Positions 44,043-55,975 are shown, numbered from the stretch's first letter. The stretch is DNA of 64,000 bases from Thelephora terrestris (GCA_015956445.1 WIUZ02000005.1:186001-250000); one strand, 5' to 3'. Notes: a model not told the origin generated them from the letters alone. Translations and numbers: made by a program.

Positions 44043-45298
44043 CGGGCCATCAAGGGTTTGCTTGCCTAGCACAAACGAGCGATGGTAAAACTTCAGGGAA
44101 ACGTGGCCACCGGGGAGACGAGATGCCGACTCCAGTGTCGAAGAGTGTCGATGCGGATGCAGAACTATATACTGCCCGCTATGTCTTCCACGGCTGCGTA
44201 TGCGGAACAAATGAGAGCGTCGCAATTAGGTTGGAGTAGGGGGTAGTGGCACAGTATACTCGAAACTGGAATTGTCTTTTTCTTTTCTCGAATGTGTTTG
44301 TTAGTCGATGGAGATGGGGAGCGTGCATCAGCAAGCTGTGTAGAAACTGAGTAGTTCGATGTTCGACTCGACTGCTCCTGAGCCATCCTTCAGTGAGAGA
44401 CCGTGCCCAGCATGTGTCGACTTGAACCTGCTACCAGGTTTTCACGAACCCATGAGTTTTCCTCGGCGGAGACTCAGCGGTTCCGCATGCCCACGAATAG
44501 TCCGAGTACACAAGAGCTAACTCCATCACTCAACATATCGTCAATCGCCTCAACGTTTGACCTCTTGCTGCAGAGGGCTCAGAGGTGCCACCGAACGGTC
44601 CCCGCCACCCTTGCCATCGTGACTTTGATATACTGTCTGGCATGTTCAAAGTGGCGAACGATCAAGAATATTGAGCCGATGAAGTCGACGTCGACGTCGA
44701 AGAGGTGGCAGGAATTTTGGAGGTAGGTGGCTGACAATATGACCATCTGCACTGAAGCGCTGACGCGGACGAACGGCTCGTAGAAGAATAGCATCTCCTA
44801 GCAGAAACGGGGGAATCAGAATCTCCCTCCTGCACTGGTGAGCACACGTCGGGGTCCCGGGTATCCGTGGGGACGCGTTCAAGCGCTTGACCATAGACAG
44901 AACCGTGGGTAAAAACGATCTCAATTCGCGGAAGTCCGCAGCCGTACAGCCTCAACACATCCAACAGCTGATCGAACGAACATCTAAACGCCCTCCCTCG
45001 TAGATGTCATTTGAAGCTCAGGGTAGGCTCTAAGAGGAAGAGATGAAATGTTGGCACCTTTCCTGGCTCTCCGTCTCGGTTATGGGCGGTTGCGCTTGTA
45101 GCTCCTACTGACAAGAACAACAGGCGTCCAACACCGGGAATCCAAAGTTCATAGCACGAGAACAGCGCTCGTTATTGTGTTGCTTGTCATATCTACGGGG
45201 GTCTTGATCGCGTTAGGGCTGCCCAACGCTGAGATCGAATAGAAAGCTGAAGGGTTCGCGGCTTGTGTGGGAGCAGTCGAGTGCCGCTCGACGGATTA
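44043..45298. other. Duplicated flanking DNA, no intact gene
   Basis: 44278-44400 repeats the downstream flank of paralog C (47281-47400). 44795-45130 repeats sequences near 33571-33740 and 38230-38425. Open frames on both strands here are short and lack family resemblance. Confidence 0.45.
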
Positions 45299-45313
45299 TG
45301 GGTTCTTAAGCTG
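45299..45313 (+). promoter_or_regulatory. Conserved GGTTCTTAAGCTGG promoter motif, copy C
   Basis: Ends 48 bp before the start codon of paralog C, the same spacing as copy A. Confidence 0.5.
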
Positions 45314-45361
45314 GCCTTCGTGGTCGTTCGTGTCACCCATTCCACACGACTCCACCTTCCC

Positions 45362-47184
45362 ATGTCCTCCAACTTAGGTTCCGTTATCCAGCTTGGGAAA
45401 GATATGTGAGTCCCATCTTACGCGGGTCTCTCGTCGATCGCTAAAGCAGAAGTGTGCGCTAGTACGGCAGATAAGGTACTCCGACTGTAACGTTCAGCCC
45501 TGCCGTTTGAGCGAGGCTAACACCTTTTTGCTTCTTAGTACCACGCAATAGCTGTGGGCGCGATCTTTTTCTACGATTATCTGCTGACGCTGCCGGACGA
45601 GGTTTGTCAAGCTCGCCATTCGGGCACTTCTCAATTTCCACTGAGAAAACACCTCTTTGCAGGTTAAATATGTCTGGAGTGGAAGAAGATCGTGGGGTAC
45701 GCATGCCACTTAGGACTCATCAAAATCCCGCTGATCTTTGGGCAGCATTCTGGATTTTTATTTTCGTGCGTCCCGCTTCCTTCTGGGTTCATTCTCCTCT
45801 CTGACTGAAGGCTATAGAACAGGTACTTCCCGATGACCTGGCAGTTTTGGCAACTCACTGGTCAGTGCCTGATCTTTCCTCCTGCACTTGGGAGTATGTC
45901 GACTGTTGCCCGCCGAATCAGTGACGTTTGCCCCGCCATCGCGATTTACGACGGAGGTGGGTCTTATCCGGTCAACCACTCCATCCAACCTTCGTTCACA
46001 TCAGGGACATTATATCCATTGCATTCCAGATGTACGTACCAAAAGCCATTGGCGTTAGATCTCACTTCCCTCACGTTTTCATGAAAACAGTTGCAGCAAA
46101 AACTCGTTTTACGGCCTTTTCATGCTCGTGGTCTGCACCCTCATCGCCCAAACAGTGCTAACCGCTAGGTGGAGAATTCATTTTGATGTTCGATCACCCT
46201 AAATTGATTCCTACAAATGTCGTCGCAGGATATATGCCGTGACGATGAAAAACATTCCGATCGCCTTTGGGTTTACGGCCATCACGGTGACTCAGTGCGC
46301 GCTTGGAATATATCTTACGATACATACAGCAAGTAAAGGAGGTAAGGTTAGCTGCTTGGATTAGGTGAACCATCCTCATTCGATACGCCGGTGTGTTCCG
46401 CTGCGATCGTGCCTTCGCAGTCCAACCGTTGCCACCGATACCTCTTGATGCGTACCACCTTTGCGTATTTGCCCAAATTAATAGAGGCGTGGAGGTCACG
46501 TATACGAGCCTCTCCCTATTCTACGGTGCGTCGGGGCGATCATAAATTTGGGCAATTTTGACAAGGTCGATGACGTCTACACACCAGATGTCCTCGCGTT
46601 CTTGGTGGTTGTTTTGCAGGCAAAAAAGTCGAGAGTGCGGGGGCTCAATGTTTCGACCATTTTGGATACCATCGCGGTGGATGCGACGTATTACTTCATG
46701 GTCATATTCACCTCCCATTTCGTACTCGTGATGACCCTGAACCTTGGACGGGTAAGTGCGGCCCGTTTCTCAGCTCCGGGCTAGGCTGCGACCGACGACG
46801 TTCACCGATTGTACCTCTAGGTAACGATCCAACTTCTCCCAGGCCCGTAAGTAGTTGCCGTCCTATCTCAAACATGGCTACCCTCATCTCCGTCTCCTCT
46901 GTCACGACCAGCGGCGTTCTTGTGTGAGCCTCACGTCTTGTTCGTGTGTCTCTTGTTCAAATGACCGATGCGACGGTCACAGTTATCTCCCCCTGATGAT
47001 CTCGCGGATAATGATCTCTTTGAAGAAAGCCGCGGATCAGTCGAAAACCGGTTGGTCGCTTGTGCAAGAAACGATGAACGGTAACAATTTTCGGAGTGTT
47101 ATGATATTTAACCCCCCTCCTCAGCGGGGTTCAAGTAGCGAGGAAGACACTTCGCTGCCCCTCGACACATTCTGCGAGCCATAG
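45362..47184 (+). CDS. DUF6533-like multi-pass membrane protein, paralog C
   Basis: Exons 45362-45405, 45463-45475 (13-nt micro-exon), 45539-45601, 45663-45696, 45746-45765 and 45818-45860 join to MSSNLGSVIQLGKD|ITADK|YHAIAVGAIFFYDYLLTLPDE..RYFPMTWQFWQLT. Later exons code LFMLVVCTLIAQTVLTAR, TMKNIPIAFGFTAITVTQCALG, PPIPLDAYHLCVFAQ, DVLAFLVVVLQAKKS, YYFMVIFTSHFVLVMTLNLGR, VTIQLLPGPGVLVYLPLMISRIMISLKKAAD and the tail SLPLDTFCEP. It is the best preserved of the three paralogs, but the segment 45861-46035 again lacks a unique splice solution. Role unknown. Confidence 0.65.
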
Positions 47185-47473
47185 ACTGCGATCTGGTTGG
47201 AGTCAGAGTCAGCTGAAGCAGTGTCACGAGGGGGAATAGCTGAGCGTAGTCGTGGCCGAGGTTCTTTCTTAAGGTGTATATTTTATGATTTCTCGAATGG
47301 ATTCCCTAATCAATGGGAAGTGTACATGCGCACATTATGCAGAAGTTCAATTATTCAATATTCAATGTTCAACTAAACTTCCTGGGGTCATCCCCATGCA
47401 TATGTGCGCGTGTGCGTGCGTCGACGATGACACTCCCGAATATCGCAACGCAAGGGTGTGGATCGGCCATCAC
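47185..47473. repeat. Downstream flank of paralog C, repeated elsewhere
   Basis: Related sequences occur at 40500-40600, 40845-40935, 41160-41205 (inverted) and 44278-44400. No coding potential consistent among copies. Confidence 0.5.
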
Positions 47474-48490
47474 CTACAGGAAGAGTTGCCCAACGCTGGT
47501 AACTCTCACCTGACCACGTAACTTTATGACATCACCATACACTCCCACCCTCAGCTTCCCACCCCTCTCGCTGACTTGTCTGACCTTCAGCTCGGTGATT
47601 CCTTTCTGGGCGGCCCAGTACGGACCCATCGTGCAGTTTGCCGAACCGCAAACGTGATCTTCATCGACTCCTGCGGCGGGAGCGAACATCCGAGTGATGT
47701 AGTCCTCTGAGAACTTTCCACTCGTGGAATCTGTGGTGACGACGTGAACCTGGAAACCGGTGGCTTCCTGTAGTAGGCAAGTTCATGAGTGACGTGAATG
47801 GGGACACTCTCGACTTTGATTTTCACCCACCAGCGCTTTGATATCGACGAACTTGAGTTGTTCCAAGTTCTCGGTCTCTTCCAAGACGATCAAGAGGTAG
47901 TGTTGGAGCGGAGGCTCTCCCATCCCGATATACTTGACCCTCGGTTCCTTCCCCATCGCTCGGGCGAGTATTCCAACAACCCTTCCCCCCTCTTCATCCG
48001 TCAGTTTTTTGAGTTTCCCCGCTGGAAGGACGATCTCGAACCAGTCCTCCTCGTCCATGACCACCTTGCGAGAGGAGATGACCACCCCTTTTGCGGTGGT
48101 GTACTCTATAGCGTGGGTTTCTGGAGAACAGAATGCAGGGAATTGAGTTCCCTGTCCGAACCCGGGTGAGTTCGTCGCAGAGTCGAGGATGATTTTTGTC
48201 GCGGCGATGGTACCGTGGCCGCATAGCTCGATCTCGCAGTCCGAGGTGAAGTATTGAACCTCGAAGGAGACCACCCCCGGTTTATTGGCTGAGGTTGGCG
48301 TGGGGGTCAGGAAGACGACCATGGGTTGGTTGAGGCCATTTGAGAACTTGAGACGCTCTTCTTGGGTTAGGGTGTTTGAAGGGTCGAGGAAGATTACCGT
48401 TGCCGGGTTTCCCCCGAATGGGTCTCGGGTGAACGCGTTTGCGATCGCGAATGGATACGATCTTGGAATGGACGTTGAAGTTGATGACAT
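47474..48490 (-). CDS. PhzF family protein
   Basis: Two exons (47831-48490, 47474-47767) give 317 residues. PhzF-fold landmarks are NAFTRDPFGGNPATVIFLD at the N-terminus, YFTSDCEIELCGHGTIAAT, FQVHVVTTDSTSGKFSEDYI, RMFAPAAGVDEDHVCGSANC and YWAAQKG. Members are isomerases or epimerases of small metabolites. The helix that normally carries the catalytic glutamate (NLSET in PhzF) reads LNQPMVVFL here, without Glu, as in some fungal relatives, so classic PhzF chemistry is doubtful. ATG at 48490 was chosen because the upstream in-frame codon is TTG. A fragment of its last exon is duplicated at 43912-44042. Confidence 0.85.
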
Positions 48491-48836
48491 GGAAGGAAAC
48501 CCTTTCAAGATGGCCTATGTGCGCGGTGAGCTCGAAGGTCTTTGTGACTTGGTGCGTAGTTATCACCAGGAGGATATCGGTAATTTCTGCCGTTCCTAAG
48601 TAGTAGACGCTCCCCCCCACTCCCTGACTCGAACTGATTCGTCGTCTATCATTAGGTTCTGCAGAGCAATGGGACAATACATTACAATCAAATCTACGAT
48701 AGGAAGAGTCGGCGGGATCGTAGATACACGATAGAGCAGGTAAAAGGAAAATATCAACCACAGATACAAGAGAGCATAGGGAGAGCAGAATACCAAACAT
48801 ACGTATGTACAATTACAATTAACCGTTGCCGTGTCT
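48491..48836. other. Intergenic region
   Basis: PhzF-like promoter and the 3' flank of the F-box gene. No gene or repeat seen. Confidence 0.45.
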
Positions 48837-50296
48837 TCACGGGTTCATATCCGTGTCAAGGAGGCTCACGCCCCGCGAAGCAAACTTCCGCCTCCAGTCT
48901 CGCATCTCGCCTTGGGTGCCTGTTTCCATCGCCTGAGAAGTAATCCCACGTCGTAGCCACCTGACATCACGCGTGCGCACGACCCGGAGACTCCTAAGCG
49001 AAGAGACGAGAGCGTTGACGGATTGGTAGCAACGTTGGTTGGGCCGGGGTATCGAGAGTATTTGCAAAGGGTGGGTGTTACCCTGGGGGATCTTGAGGTC
49101 CGGAAGGGGGAATTCGAGCGAGAGGTGGGTGAGGTTTGGGCACGTGAGTAAGACGTCCGATGGAGAAGGGTGGGAGACTGTCGGCCACGTGTCTTTGGGG
49201 GTATAGAAATGTAGAGAGCGGAGGGTTGATCCGTGAATTTCAATGAACTTGGACACGAGTGATGCCGGGTAAGGGATATCGTCATAGGGGGTTACAGCTA
49301 GACGCTGTAATGACGGAAGTTCTGATGAGAGGAGGGCAAACATGAGAGGGGAGGCGTGAGTGGAAAACATGGATAAGCTCCTGAGGTTGTCGAGTTTCAG
49401 AAGGTTGCCTATTTGTGGAAGCGGTTCCTCCTCTGGCTCAACGGGCGGGGTTTCGCCCATAAGCTGGAAGGCAAAGTCCACTTCGAGAGAGTCGAAACCC
49501 GGACCGTGGATTTCTATCTCCTCGAGGTGAGACGAGTTCCTGATAAGCTGCACCAGTGGGTCGCTATCGAGCGCCAATGCGGGGTAACTGGCTTGGTTGG
49601 TAGGGCACGTGATTGGCGCCTGTATTCCCTTCAGGGATTTTAGGTTTTCGTTTCCATCCCTGAAGGTCAAAGAGGCGAGAGCTCTCCTGCTCAATGTCAT
49701 GGTAGTGTTCAAAACGAATACGGCCATGAATGGGAGGAGTGGGAACAACTTCGTCAGAAGCTCATCCACCGCTAACCCGATTCGCCTACAGTCTAAGCCC
49801 GACAGATCAAGGTCTTGAACCCAACGCCCTGGGACAGAGTAAGCTATCCTCCGGAGTGAATCCCACTGATTTTCGGCAGCGTGAAGCCTCGCCGTGAATC
49901 TCTCCAATTGCCAAAGCGATCGTATCCACACGCGGGAGTAATACACGGGGAGGATGACGTTCTACGAAGACCGAGAAATGGGTTGGGAAAACGTTGAGGA
50001 TGTCAGAGTCTAAAACACGTCGGAGGGTCATTCAAACGCACGGTGAGTGCTTTGCAGATTAAGAGCAAGTCTCGTCGATATAGTTCTGCGCAACGACGGA
50101 CAGTCGGAGTCGGGTCGACGTTATCATCACTATAGTACACGTTGACAAAGATTTCCGTCCATATCTCTGTGGGCAGAGGCGCGATAGTCTTCCTGTAGGG
50201 GAGTAGGGGCACGAGGAGGATACAGCCCGCGTTTCGTTGGAGAGGACGGGGCTTGAGGATGACCGGCTGAGGGGGTAGGCTGGTTCCCCACACCAT
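48837..50296 (-). CDS. F-box protein with leucine-rich-like C-terminus
   Basis: Two exons (50042-50296, 48837-49961) join in phase to 459 residues. The F-box reads APLPTEIWTEIFVNVYYS followed by RRDLLLICKALTNVILPVYYSRVW. The rest is a loose leucine-rich repeat solenoid (LKLDNLRSLSMFS, LPSLQRLAVTPY, CPNLTHLSLEFPLPDLKI). Such proteins are substrate adaptors of SCF ubiquitin ligases and are numerous in Agaricomycetes; the target is unknown. Confidence 0.72.
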
Positions 50297-50560
50297 GGAT
50301 GATGGCGGTTACGGGGTGAGGTGGTTGGGCTAAAGGGAACTTGGGGGCATCGCGCTAGGGGTATAGCTGGTTTATTACGGCAGGGTCTCCACCCAGCGTT
50401 CCAGCCACTTCGCCCCGCCTTGTCCGAGGGAGCCTGGGTCCGATATGGATCGGTCATCAGATACGCAATGCCACCGATTCTATGGGTGCCGCAGAGGTCG
50501 AGAACATATTGTTGTTGTTCACACGAGCCTGTGCTATCACAAGGTTTCAAGTTTATCTAC
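50297..50560. other. Intergenic region
   Basis: F-box gene promoter and WBP11 3' end; nothing else seen. Confidence 0.4.
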
Positions 50561-52196
50561 CTATAAAATATCTCCCATTTCCTCGACAAACTTGGTGTAG
50601 TCATCTCTCGCCCCAGTTTTGGCTTTCTTCGGAACGGGTTCCGAAGATGCAGGCCCGAAATGTTCCTGTAGAGTGCCAAGCAAATCTGGTCGAGGAGCGG
50701 CGGGCTGAACTTCCTCCGTGCCCACAGAAGGCGCGGCGTTGACCTTCGGAGTCGCGGTAGCTTTCTTCCTCTTCACAGATGTCGGCATGAACGCGGTACT
50801 CTCCTTCTTCAAATCGCGAAGCTCAGGCTCGGCGGAGATAGTCGCAGAGGATGAAATTGCGTCACTCTTTACAGAACCAGGCTTCGGTGGTAATGATGGA
50901 TGTCCCTGTAATGTCCGGTGTGGTATGTTCGAAAGCGGGTCTTGAACTGATCCGGGGCGTTTCCTGGGGAAGAACCCAGGCGGGGGAGGAGGCATAGGAA
51001 CGGGCGCGTAGTTGTAGGGTGCTGGAGGGGTGGGAAACCCAGGAGGGAGAGGAGGGAGTCTCGGTATGGGCGGGATAGGATATTGGGAATGGGGGAAGCC
51101 CGGAGGCGGTGGAGGGATGCCCGGGAAGCCTGGGGGTGGAGGAGGAATGAATTGGGACGGTGGTGGCGGTGGGAAAAACCCTGTTGGTGGAGGGATGGAG
51201 GCATTTGGAGGCATTGGGTAGGACGGTATCGAAGGAAGAAGTGGTGGTTGTGGCAACGGAGCGACTGGGGATACGTAAGACGGGTGGTGCAAATGATTCA
51301 GAGCATATGTACCTAGCTCTTTACTTGGGGGAGGACCTTCTGGCATCGGGATATCATCGTCGCTGCCCACAAGCTCCTCCTCGACCCCGGGAGGCGGGCC
51401 TTCGGGCATGACAATGTCATCGTCGGAGTCTGTGAAAACGAAAGGTAAGTTGTCGCGGCAAAAACCAGAAAAATCGGCTTGCCTGAACTATCTTGTTGTT
51501 GCGTTTTACTACCTTCGGGTGGCAATGCTGCAAAATCTCTGAGGATTAGATGAACACAATATTGGTGGCGACTGCTCACGTTTTTCCACGTACGGCATTC
51601 CCGGAGGCGGCAAGCCATACGGATTCATGACAGGGTCATAGTATATACTGCGTTCTGGGTGCCGCGGCAGACCATTCTTTTTAAAGAGGTTTCTGCTGGT
51701 CGGGCCAGTCGGTAGCGGTGGACCTGTTTCCTCGTCATTGGTGCGTCTTTTTGCCTTGAAGACGAGTTTCCGATGTTCAGGGTGCTCTTCCACCCACTCT
51801 TCCTTCTTCTTGTTTGTCCTCTCGAGGTCGGCTTTGAGTTCTTTAAGGCGAGCTTGTTCGGTGGCTGAAGGTGTTTCCTTCTTTGCCAGCTGTTCGATCT
51901 CTTCCTCGACCTCTACAGATATTCGGTCAATCTTGGGCTTAACGCGAACTCGAGGTGCGCACCAGTCGTGTCCTTTTTGACCAAGGCAAAGTCACGGTTC
52001 TTTTGCCTCTCTGTCTTGTTCTACTGTTGAGATCGAATCAATATACGAGTTCCCCCCCTGCGTGAGGGAGCATGCCTTCTTTAGTTCTTTCTTTCGCAGG
52101 GCCTTTCCTGGAAGCAAGATGAGCCGCGCGTAGAAACAAGACGAAGTGCTACTTACGGTACGCGTCTGCCGGATTAGCACTCTTGCCCTTTCCCAT
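50561..52196 (-). CDS. WBP11-type splicing factor (WW-domain-binding protein 11)
   Basis: Six exons (52157-52196, 52076-52107, 51963-52020, 51580-51912, 51513-51536, 50561-51429) close into 451 residues. The N-terminus MGKGKSANPADAYRKALRKKELKKNK.. is the Wbp11 domain, followed by a charged coiled coil (TNKKKEEWVEEHPEHRKLVFKAK), NLFKKNGLPRHPERSIYYDPV and PYGLPPPGMPYVEK. The C-terminal half is proline-rich with repeated PPPPPGFP ligands for WW domains and two MPEGPPP acidic motifs. In animals and fungi the protein is a nuclear spliceosome-associated factor. Exon 2 ends at a GC donor (AAGAAG|GCATGC) and exon 5 is only 24 nt. Confidence 0.8.
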
Positions 52197-52435
52197 GACG
52201 TCGGTGAAGTACAGAAACGTCGAGCGCTACAAATCAGTTCAATTCCAACACTAGGCGCTTGGAGGGGCGGCCATCACGTGCCTACGAGTCATGTGGTAGC
52301 CGAAGCCGAAAGCAAGCGAACAGAAGCGAACGGGACTTAAGAGGGAGGCCCTCCATCATCTTACGGCCAGCAATTTCTACTTGCTGGTCGTCGTCGCCGA
52401 CGGCTCTTAGACTGGCATCATAGGGTCTTAGCTAG
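52197..52435. promoter_or_regulatory. Shared divergent promoter of WBP11 and RNF10/Mag2 genes
   Basis: Only 239 bp separate the two start codons. A CACGTG palindrome lies near 52276. Confidence 0.6.
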
Positions 52436-54491
52436 ATGTCCCGTCAGAGAAGCTCTAATACGACGGACAAGTCAGGGATGATGACCCCACCGACAGCCCC
52501 CAAACGAATGTCCTCAACTCAATCACTTAACCATCTCCTCAACTTTACTCTGCCGCCGAGGCAGAGCCATCAAAGTGCGCCCAGACGAACCCGAAGGACC
52601 AATGAATCTAGCCAAGCGTGGAATAAGGAACGTGAGTGGTCACTATCTAACACGATTGAACGTCATTTTATCGTTTCGATCGTGTAGGATTTGTGAATGC
52701 ACAGTACCGGTTTGTCATGAATCCTACTGGAGATTACACTGTGCATTTTGCCGACCCGGACATGTACGTCTCCATCAACGCCTTCTCATCGGATGGGAAC
52801 TGATAGCGGATCGGTCAAGCTTCTTCCAATGGCACGACATTCTCCAAGTCATCATCCCCCGTACTTCTGCGATGGCCGCCGCCAGCTCGAAAGGCGAATC
52901 TGTGTCCCAAGAGGAGGGATTTACTACTTGCCCAATATGCCTTGCTCCACCCACTGCACCGAGGGTAACGAAATGCGGACACGTACGTCCTCGCACACGC
53001 TCAAATTCATTTTTGGTCTCACAGTTGACGTAGTTGTTTTGTTTCCCCTGTATCCTCCACCTCCTTGAGACCGCAGAGACCAAATGGGCCCGTTGCCCTG
53101 TGTGCTTTGACTCGGTCAGCGAGAAACACCTGAAAGCTGTAAAGTGGCTTGACGACTTATCGGTAATTGGTGAGAAGGAGAAAGATGCCGAGAGTTCCTC
53201 ATCTACATCAGCTCGTGAACCAGACACCTTCCGCCCTGGATCTACACTTCTGATGCGACTAATGCAACGTCCACAAATAACGACGTTGGCATTACCTCGG
53301 TCTGCGACCTGGCCTTCAGACCTTATGCCCCCACATCAGGCCCCCTTTCACTTCCTCCCCGATGTTTTTGAATTCGCAAAATTCATGCTGGCAACCCCGG
53401 ACCAGCTCGTGGCAGATTTGTCGCAAGACCTGGAAGAGGTCGCTGCTGAGAGGCGCACCCTTCTCAGTCTCAAAGATGAGATTGCGCTCATTTTTGTTGA
53501 TATTGCAGAGGAGAAACTACGACACCAGCTCGCGAAGGCTGCCGCCCTTGATAGCGAACACTTGAAAGATGCTATAGAGAAGGTGGTGACAACGCGACAG
53601 AAGCTGGAACAGGACAGGTTGCGGAGGACTACCCATCAACGAACGGACAACGCATTGGACGACCAGGAAGAGGCTCCTAACGCTTTCTTGTCCTCGAGAA
53701 GTGAATATCATGGCCCTTCGCATGGACAAGCTCGCAACCCACGTCAACGAAGAAACGTGAATCCCCCACCCCCTTCTACACAAACGTATTATTACTATCA
53801 GGCAGCTTCCGGGTTACCGATTTTCCTCCACCCTCTTGACATCAGGATACTCCTGTCTCACTTCAGCAGCTACCCCGCTTTCCCGGACAACATCACCGTC
53901 CGGGTAGAGGCACACTCCGAGGGAACGGTAAATGATGACCTGCGGAAACGGTGGAAGTATCTCGCACATCTTCCGGAGGGCACGGACGTTGTATTCATCG
54001 AGGCGGATTTAGAAGGGGTGATTGGGACTGAGGGACTTGCTAGCTTTGAGGGTGCGCTGAAACAAAGGAGGGCTCGTCGCAAGGAGAAGGGGAAGAGGGA
54101 GGACAAAGCGAAGGCGAAGGCTGAGGAAAAGGAGAAAGAGAAACTCGCAGAGACCTTCCGCCACGATGCTCTTACCTCCAGAGCTTATTTCGAGCCGCCA
54201 GTGTCTCTTGCGGACTTTCCTTCTGGGCCTGAGGAATCGACTACACCCTCAACCCCTGTCAATGCCCCAACGCCATCCGGGGCATGGGGAAACCGTAGTT
54301 TTGCTTCTTTGCTGCAGTCTCCGACAACCAGCAACCCACGGCCTAGGCAACAGGAATCATCGCGCGCAAACGAGCTCGACGAATACGACGATGTTGCTTG
54401 GCACGAATTGGAGCGGATGAGCAATCTCGGCGGTAGACGTCGGGGTAAGAAGATGATCGTTCTCGGTGGTAACGGAGGAAGACGACGGTGA
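52436..54491 (+). CDS. MAG2: RING E3 ligase of the RNF10/Mag2 family
   Basis: Four exons (52436-52631, 52688-52763, 52820-52982, 53034-54491) yield 630 residues. The conserved FVNAQYRFVMNPTGDYTVHFADPDIFFQWHDILQVI block is specific to RNF10/Mag2. The RING finger CPICLAPPTAPRVTKCGH|LFCFPCILHLLE..CPVC follows, spread over the third intron. A coiled coil (residues about 290-350), FLHPLDIRILLSHFSSYP, and a Lys/Glu-rich segment precede a basic C-terminus. The family ubiquitinates 40S ribosomal proteins during translation stress. All junctions are in phase. Confidence 0.88.
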
Positions 54492-54772
54492 ACTGGCTGT
54501 GATAGGTAGCAGCAGCAATGTCAAACGTTGTAACAATACATTTCACATACACTTATATAGTAGTTAGCTGCACCCGATATTCAGACCATGAATCACGCGA
54601 ATCCTCGATGTTGCCGAGATCACGTGTGAAAGTGTAGCAGCTGTGGGAAAACAATGTGACGTGACCGCAGAAGCGTGACAGTAGCGACGGGGCTAGTTGC
54701 GGTTTAGGCACCCGCTCGTAAAATCGTCCAACTCCTTTCATCCCCCCCTACTCTTCTCACGACCGTTGTACA
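54492..54772. other. Intergenic region upstream of SHO1
   Basis: Contains CACGTG near 54620 and a GTGACGTGAC string near 54657, plausible bZIP/bHLH sites; nothing else. Confidence 0.35.
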
Positions 54773-55975
54773 ATGCCTCCAAGAGGAAGCGAAAGCCTTA
54801 ACTTCACCCCAATCTTGACTCACTATCTCTTCTTGTTTACTACAATCCTATCTGTGGTGCGTATTCCGTGTTTAACACCCTCCCTCCTCGTGGCGTGCTG
54901 AGCGGGCGACCCTACAAACAGCTCGGCTGGTTCATCGCATTCATATCACAAATAATTGCTACGGCCGACGGTCAGTCGCTGTCGCGAGGAAACATCGCCT
55001 CTCGTTGATTCGTTTCTTTCCAGGCGGTCGCTTCGCAGTCGGTTCCCTATGGTTCGCCATATTCCTCCAGATGTTCCTGATAGCTGGCGTCCTCTATACC
55101 CTTGCAAGTGATTCCATTGCCATGCATCGCCTACAGATATCTGTATTCGGTGCCATCGCCACCGTCTTTGCGGTCGAAGGAGCCAACGTCGGGCTGTTTA
55201 GCCCTGTCGGATCCCTGCAGGCTATGGGAGCCGGATGGCTTGTACTCTCCATGGTCGATATCCTTTGGGTCCTCTACTTCACATCCGAAGACGATTCTCT
55301 CGCGTTACATGTCTTCAACTCTTTCGGGACCGGTGGTTTGACACCGCCTTCGAGACGACGACGCAGCCCACGAACCAACTCTGTACATATGAACAGCCCA
55401 GGAAACGGCTATGCTTTACCATACTCCACTGGCGGAGGCATTGGCCCTGGCGTGTACGACGCCAAAATTAACGGCAATGGAAGCTTCCACGAACCGACCG
55501 AACCCGCTACAAGGAGCGTTGGCGGAAGCATCACGAATACGAACAGGCCCACTAGTGTCGGTGGATCAATACCCGGAGATAGTACGATTGGTTCACCGTT
55601 GATGGGTTCCGGCAATGCTGGGATTGGTGCCGGTGGAGGAAACTCCCCGCTAAACTCAGGCGTCCCTGAAACACCAGGATCGGATGGCACAACTTACAGG
55701 GCGAAGGCCCTCTATGCCTGTGCGTTGTTATACGCCACCGTTTGAGCGGTTTTATTGACCCGCATCTGAACAGACACTGGTTCCGCTGATGATCCCAATG
55801 AAATCTCGTTCGCTAAGGGCGAGATATTGGAAATCATTGACAAGCAAGGAAAGTGGTGGCAAGCGAAGAGATCTGATGGTACTGTGGGAAGTGAGTACAT
55901 CAACGTTGAGCCGTTGAACTATGCTGAATGCCCATCTCCGCAGTTGCTCCTTCAAATTACCTCCAACTTCTCTGA
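54773..55975 (+). CDS. SHO1: High-osmolarity sensor SHO1
   Basis: Five exons (54773-54856, 54922-54970, 55024-55719, 55774-55890, 55944-55975) give 325 residues. Four membrane helices (residues about 13-130: [64 protein letters not shown]) are followed by a long Gly/Ser/Pro-rich linker. The C-terminal SH3 domain is [57 protein letters not shown]-like, with canonical ALYAY, WW and APSNYL motifs. SHO1 is a plasma-membrane scaffold that couples osmotic and surface signals to MAPK pathways through Pbs2/Ste11. The last exon is 32 nt. Confidence 0.93.

Noticed and set aside
32951-45361. Lipopeptide pheromone precursor genes near the STE3 receptor
   Set aside because: No short ORF with a convincing C-terminal CaaX box and N-terminal Met was found by eye in the spacers; this is not a proof of absence.
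38629-47184. Initial reading of the three paralogs as extra STE3 receptors
   Set aside because: Their N-terminal FYDYxLTLPDE and C-terminal MISRIMLSLKKAAD motifs match the DUF6533-type family, not the STE3 signature seen at 33971-35430.
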